DNA of 64,000 bases from Cinnamomum chago (taxonomy: Eukaryota; Streptophyta; Magnoliopsida; Laurales; Lauraceae), in NCBI GenBank assembly GCA_038049695.1, contig CP142458.1, forward strand, positions 58,623,501 through 58,687,500. Direction: 5' to 3'. The notes under the pieces are model-generated. The model saw only the letters and a list, made by a program, of their open reading frames with translations. It searched no databases and was not told the origin of the DNA. Position numbers and translations under genes: made by a program. Each line of letters begins with the position of its first letter. The stretch's first letter is position 1. Of the stretch, positions 61,942 through 64,000 are shown in pieces.

Positions 61942-62481
61942 GTGTGCTTTCTGATGTTTAAACTTTTCACTGGTGATCGTTTGTCAAGCATTCATCACAG
62001 AAGCTGAAAGCAACAGTATTTGTAGGGGCCCTATTCAATGGTCCCTTTTCTGAACAAACAATGTGGTGATAATGCCAAATCCAGTTCCCCCATTTGAATG
62101 TTCTGGTATGGATTTCTCCTTGCCGCATGTTAGGTTGACGGTTTGCATCAAACAAGCTGTTGGCAATAAAAACTTGTTGAACCAAATCAAACAAGCACTA
62201 GACCTACTCTACATTATGGGGAATTGATTTTTTTGGTGAAAAAAATTTGATGTTATCTACATTATGGGAATCGATTATAGCAGATGATGAATTATAACAT
62301 CATCTTCCTATTTACAGCTTGCTTCATTAGCTGCCTTATCATAGTTAAGGGAGTAGCACTTGAGCCATGCCAGTTTGTTTAGATTTGGATTTAGGTTAAG
62401 TTATTGGCCTTTTGTGCTGGAACTGAGGCCAATTACTCAATTGGTTGGGTATGTGCTTATGCGTACTTTTCACTCATCCTA
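61942..62481. other. Spacer, no gene seen
   Basis: No coding or RNA feature recognised. Confidence 0.5.
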
Positions 62482-63131
62482 AGGACCTGTTTGGATAGCC
62501 AAAAAATAGAGTAGAGTGAAGTTAAATGGGCACTAACAGTCCAAAATTTCAACTCTACCCTGTTTGGATGAGTTTGGCCCAATAGATGAAGTAATGTTGC
62601 AAAACCACATGTACTCCATTTCACTTCAACTCAAAATACTTCAATTTCCTTGAGTAAAAATGGATTATATTCTAATCCTTAACTTCAAAATAAGCATCCA
62701 AATGGAGTGAAGTGAAATACTCTACTTTAATTTCAACTTACTTCTCTTCACTCCACTTCACATGTAAAATCCACTTCATTTTACTCCACTCCTCATTTAT
62801 CCAAACAGACCCTCAGATATGCAAAAAATAGAGCAGAGTGAAGTTAAATGGGTCATAATAGTCTTAAATTTCAACTCTACCCCGTTTGGATGAGTCTGAC
62901 ACGATGGATAAAGTAATGTTGTGAGCCACATGCACTCCATTTCACTTTAACTCTAGATACTAACATTTCTATGAGTAAAAGTGGATTCTACTCAAAATCT
63001 TAACTTCAAAATAAGTATCCAAACAAAGTGAAGTGAGGTGCTCTACTTTAATTTTAACCTACTGCTCTTCACTCCACTCCACATGTGAAATCCACTTTAT
63101 TTTACTCCACTCCTCATTTATCCAAACAGGC
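62482..63131. mobile_element. MITE present as two head-to-tail copies
   Basis: Unit 1 (62482-62815) starts GGACCTGTTTGGATAGCC and ends TTTATCCAAACAGACC, an inverted pair. Unit 2 (62816-63131) is collinear with it, ends TTTATCCAAACAGGC, but has an altered first 15 bases (CAGATATGC in place of the inverted end). Both contain the same blocks, for example AGAGTGAAGTTAAATGGG and CTTCACTCCAC. They are noncoding. The ends fit a hAT- or Harbinger-like MITE. Confidence 0.75.
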
Positions 63132-63306
63132 TAAAGTGGGCTGGGCTTGAATTTCTCCCTGCCAGGCTCTCTAAATTTTAGAGCCAAAAGCCCCTAAGAT
63201 TTAGACTGTGTTCGAAAGCCATGGAGTCTAGTCCATACTTCCATGTGAGAGGAGAAGAAAAAAAAATGAAAAAGGAACTTTGGACAAAAAAAAAAAAAAA
63301 AAAAAA

Positions 63307-63380
63307 TTCCATTGCCGGGATTTGAACCCGGGTCGCCTGGGTGAAAGCCAGGTATCCTAACCGGACTAGACGACAATGGA
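63307..63380 (-). tRNA. tRNA-Glu (UUC)
   Basis: The minus strand folds into a standard cloverleaf. The acceptor TCCATTG pairs with CAATGGA and discriminator A follows. The D arm is GTCTAGTCCGGTTAGGAT, the anticodon arm CCTGG-CTTTCAC-CCAGG (anticodon TTC, plus-strand 63343-63345), and the T arm CCCGGGTTCAAATCCCGG. A- and B-box promoters are intact and no intron is present. A long T run follows on the minus strand (plus-strand A tract 63286-63306), giving a strong Pol III terminator. Confidence 0.96.
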
Positions 63381-64000
63381 TTGATGGTAATCACTAAATA
63401 ATATATTTTGTATTGTTTATCTTCAAGCTTGGGCCTAAACTATTTACATGTAAGGTCAAAATCAGGGGCATATTTTCATTTCATCTTTTTGATGCTCAGG
63501 TAAGATAGGGCCATATTTTCTTCTTACGGTCCATTGTAAATTTAATCAAGGAAGGTGACACTAAACCATATCGAGGCAGATCTATCTATGTCAGGGTCTT
63601 ACCTTGACCTTCTCTTGTTAGGTGTATTTTTTAGATTTGATTTGAGGCCTTATTTGTAGTTATCCTGACATTGGTTTTAGGCTTTGACTTAGTCCGGATT
63701 CCCCATCTAACTACATTTGACACGGGTTTAAAGTGTTTGAAGCACTTTGAATCTTTTGAGATAGTTTTCGTTTTTAGAAAATTAAACATGGTCGATAACC
63801 TGAGTTAAACTTACTATGACCTTAATGTGAATAGGCCTTTGTTGGTTTGATAGGTCCACATTGTGTTGTTGGCTTGTCTGTTGTAGCTTGTTTGTTGGCT
63901 TTGTTCAGTAATGAATCTGTCATTTTCGTAAACAAATAAAACTACAATTCACTTGGGTTACAGCTTACAACCAGGCTGATACCAAATATTAATTTGAGCG
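63381..64000. other. Spacer, no gene seen
   Basis: No ORF, RNA gene or repeat could be supported up to the window end. Confidence 0.5.

Overview
The window is nuclear DNA from a flowering plant. Its two well-supported genes are interrupted by plant-style introns, and most of the remaining sequence is retrotransposons, SINEs, MITEs and microsatellites in AT-rich spacer. The protein-coding genes resemble dicot or early-diverging angiosperm homologues, but I cannot name the species.

Layout. 1-12 kb: AT-rich spacer with a roughly 460-bp inverted-repeat element, two LINE scraps and several microsatellites. 12.1-16.6 kb: remnants of LTR-type sequence carrying an unusual series of paired GGTCGACC-like and CGATCGATCG palindromes. 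16.6-19.8 kb: spacer with decayed tRNA-derived SINE copies. 19.8-27.5 kb: an eight-exon gene (+) for a PHD-finger plus C-terminal Myb/telobox protein, including a predicted 14-nt microexon. 27.5-33 kb: spacer with two URM1 exons (-), a SINE with clean target-site duplications, a shorter SINE-like insertion and a hairpin MITE. 33.3-51 kb: a three-level nest. A LINE reverse transcriptase (-) is split by a Ty3/gypsy element (-; 5-bp duplication CGGGG), and the 5' LTR of that element is split in turn by a Ty1/copia element (+) that has lost its 3' LTR. 51.8-56.5 kb: a 4.7-kb solo LTR (5-bp duplication TTGAA) containing seven 329-bp tandem repeats. 58.2-61.8 kb: a five-exon chorismate mutase gene of the CM2 type (+). 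62.5-63.1 kb: two head-to-tail copies of a MITE. 63.3 kb: a tRNA-Glu(UUC) gene (-).

The host genes are unrelated in function: a probable telomere-repeat or chromatin factor, a shikimate-pathway enzyme, a URM1 remnant and a tRNA. The retroelements are all visibly defective, through premature stops, deleted integrase, missing LTRs or reduction to a solo LTR. The most unusual observations are the evenly spaced palindrome pairs shared by different LTR sequences, the indel-free seven-unit array inside the solo LTR, the microexon and split stop codon of the PHD/Myb gene, and the overlapping upstream ORF plus hydrophobic N-terminus of the chorismate mutase.
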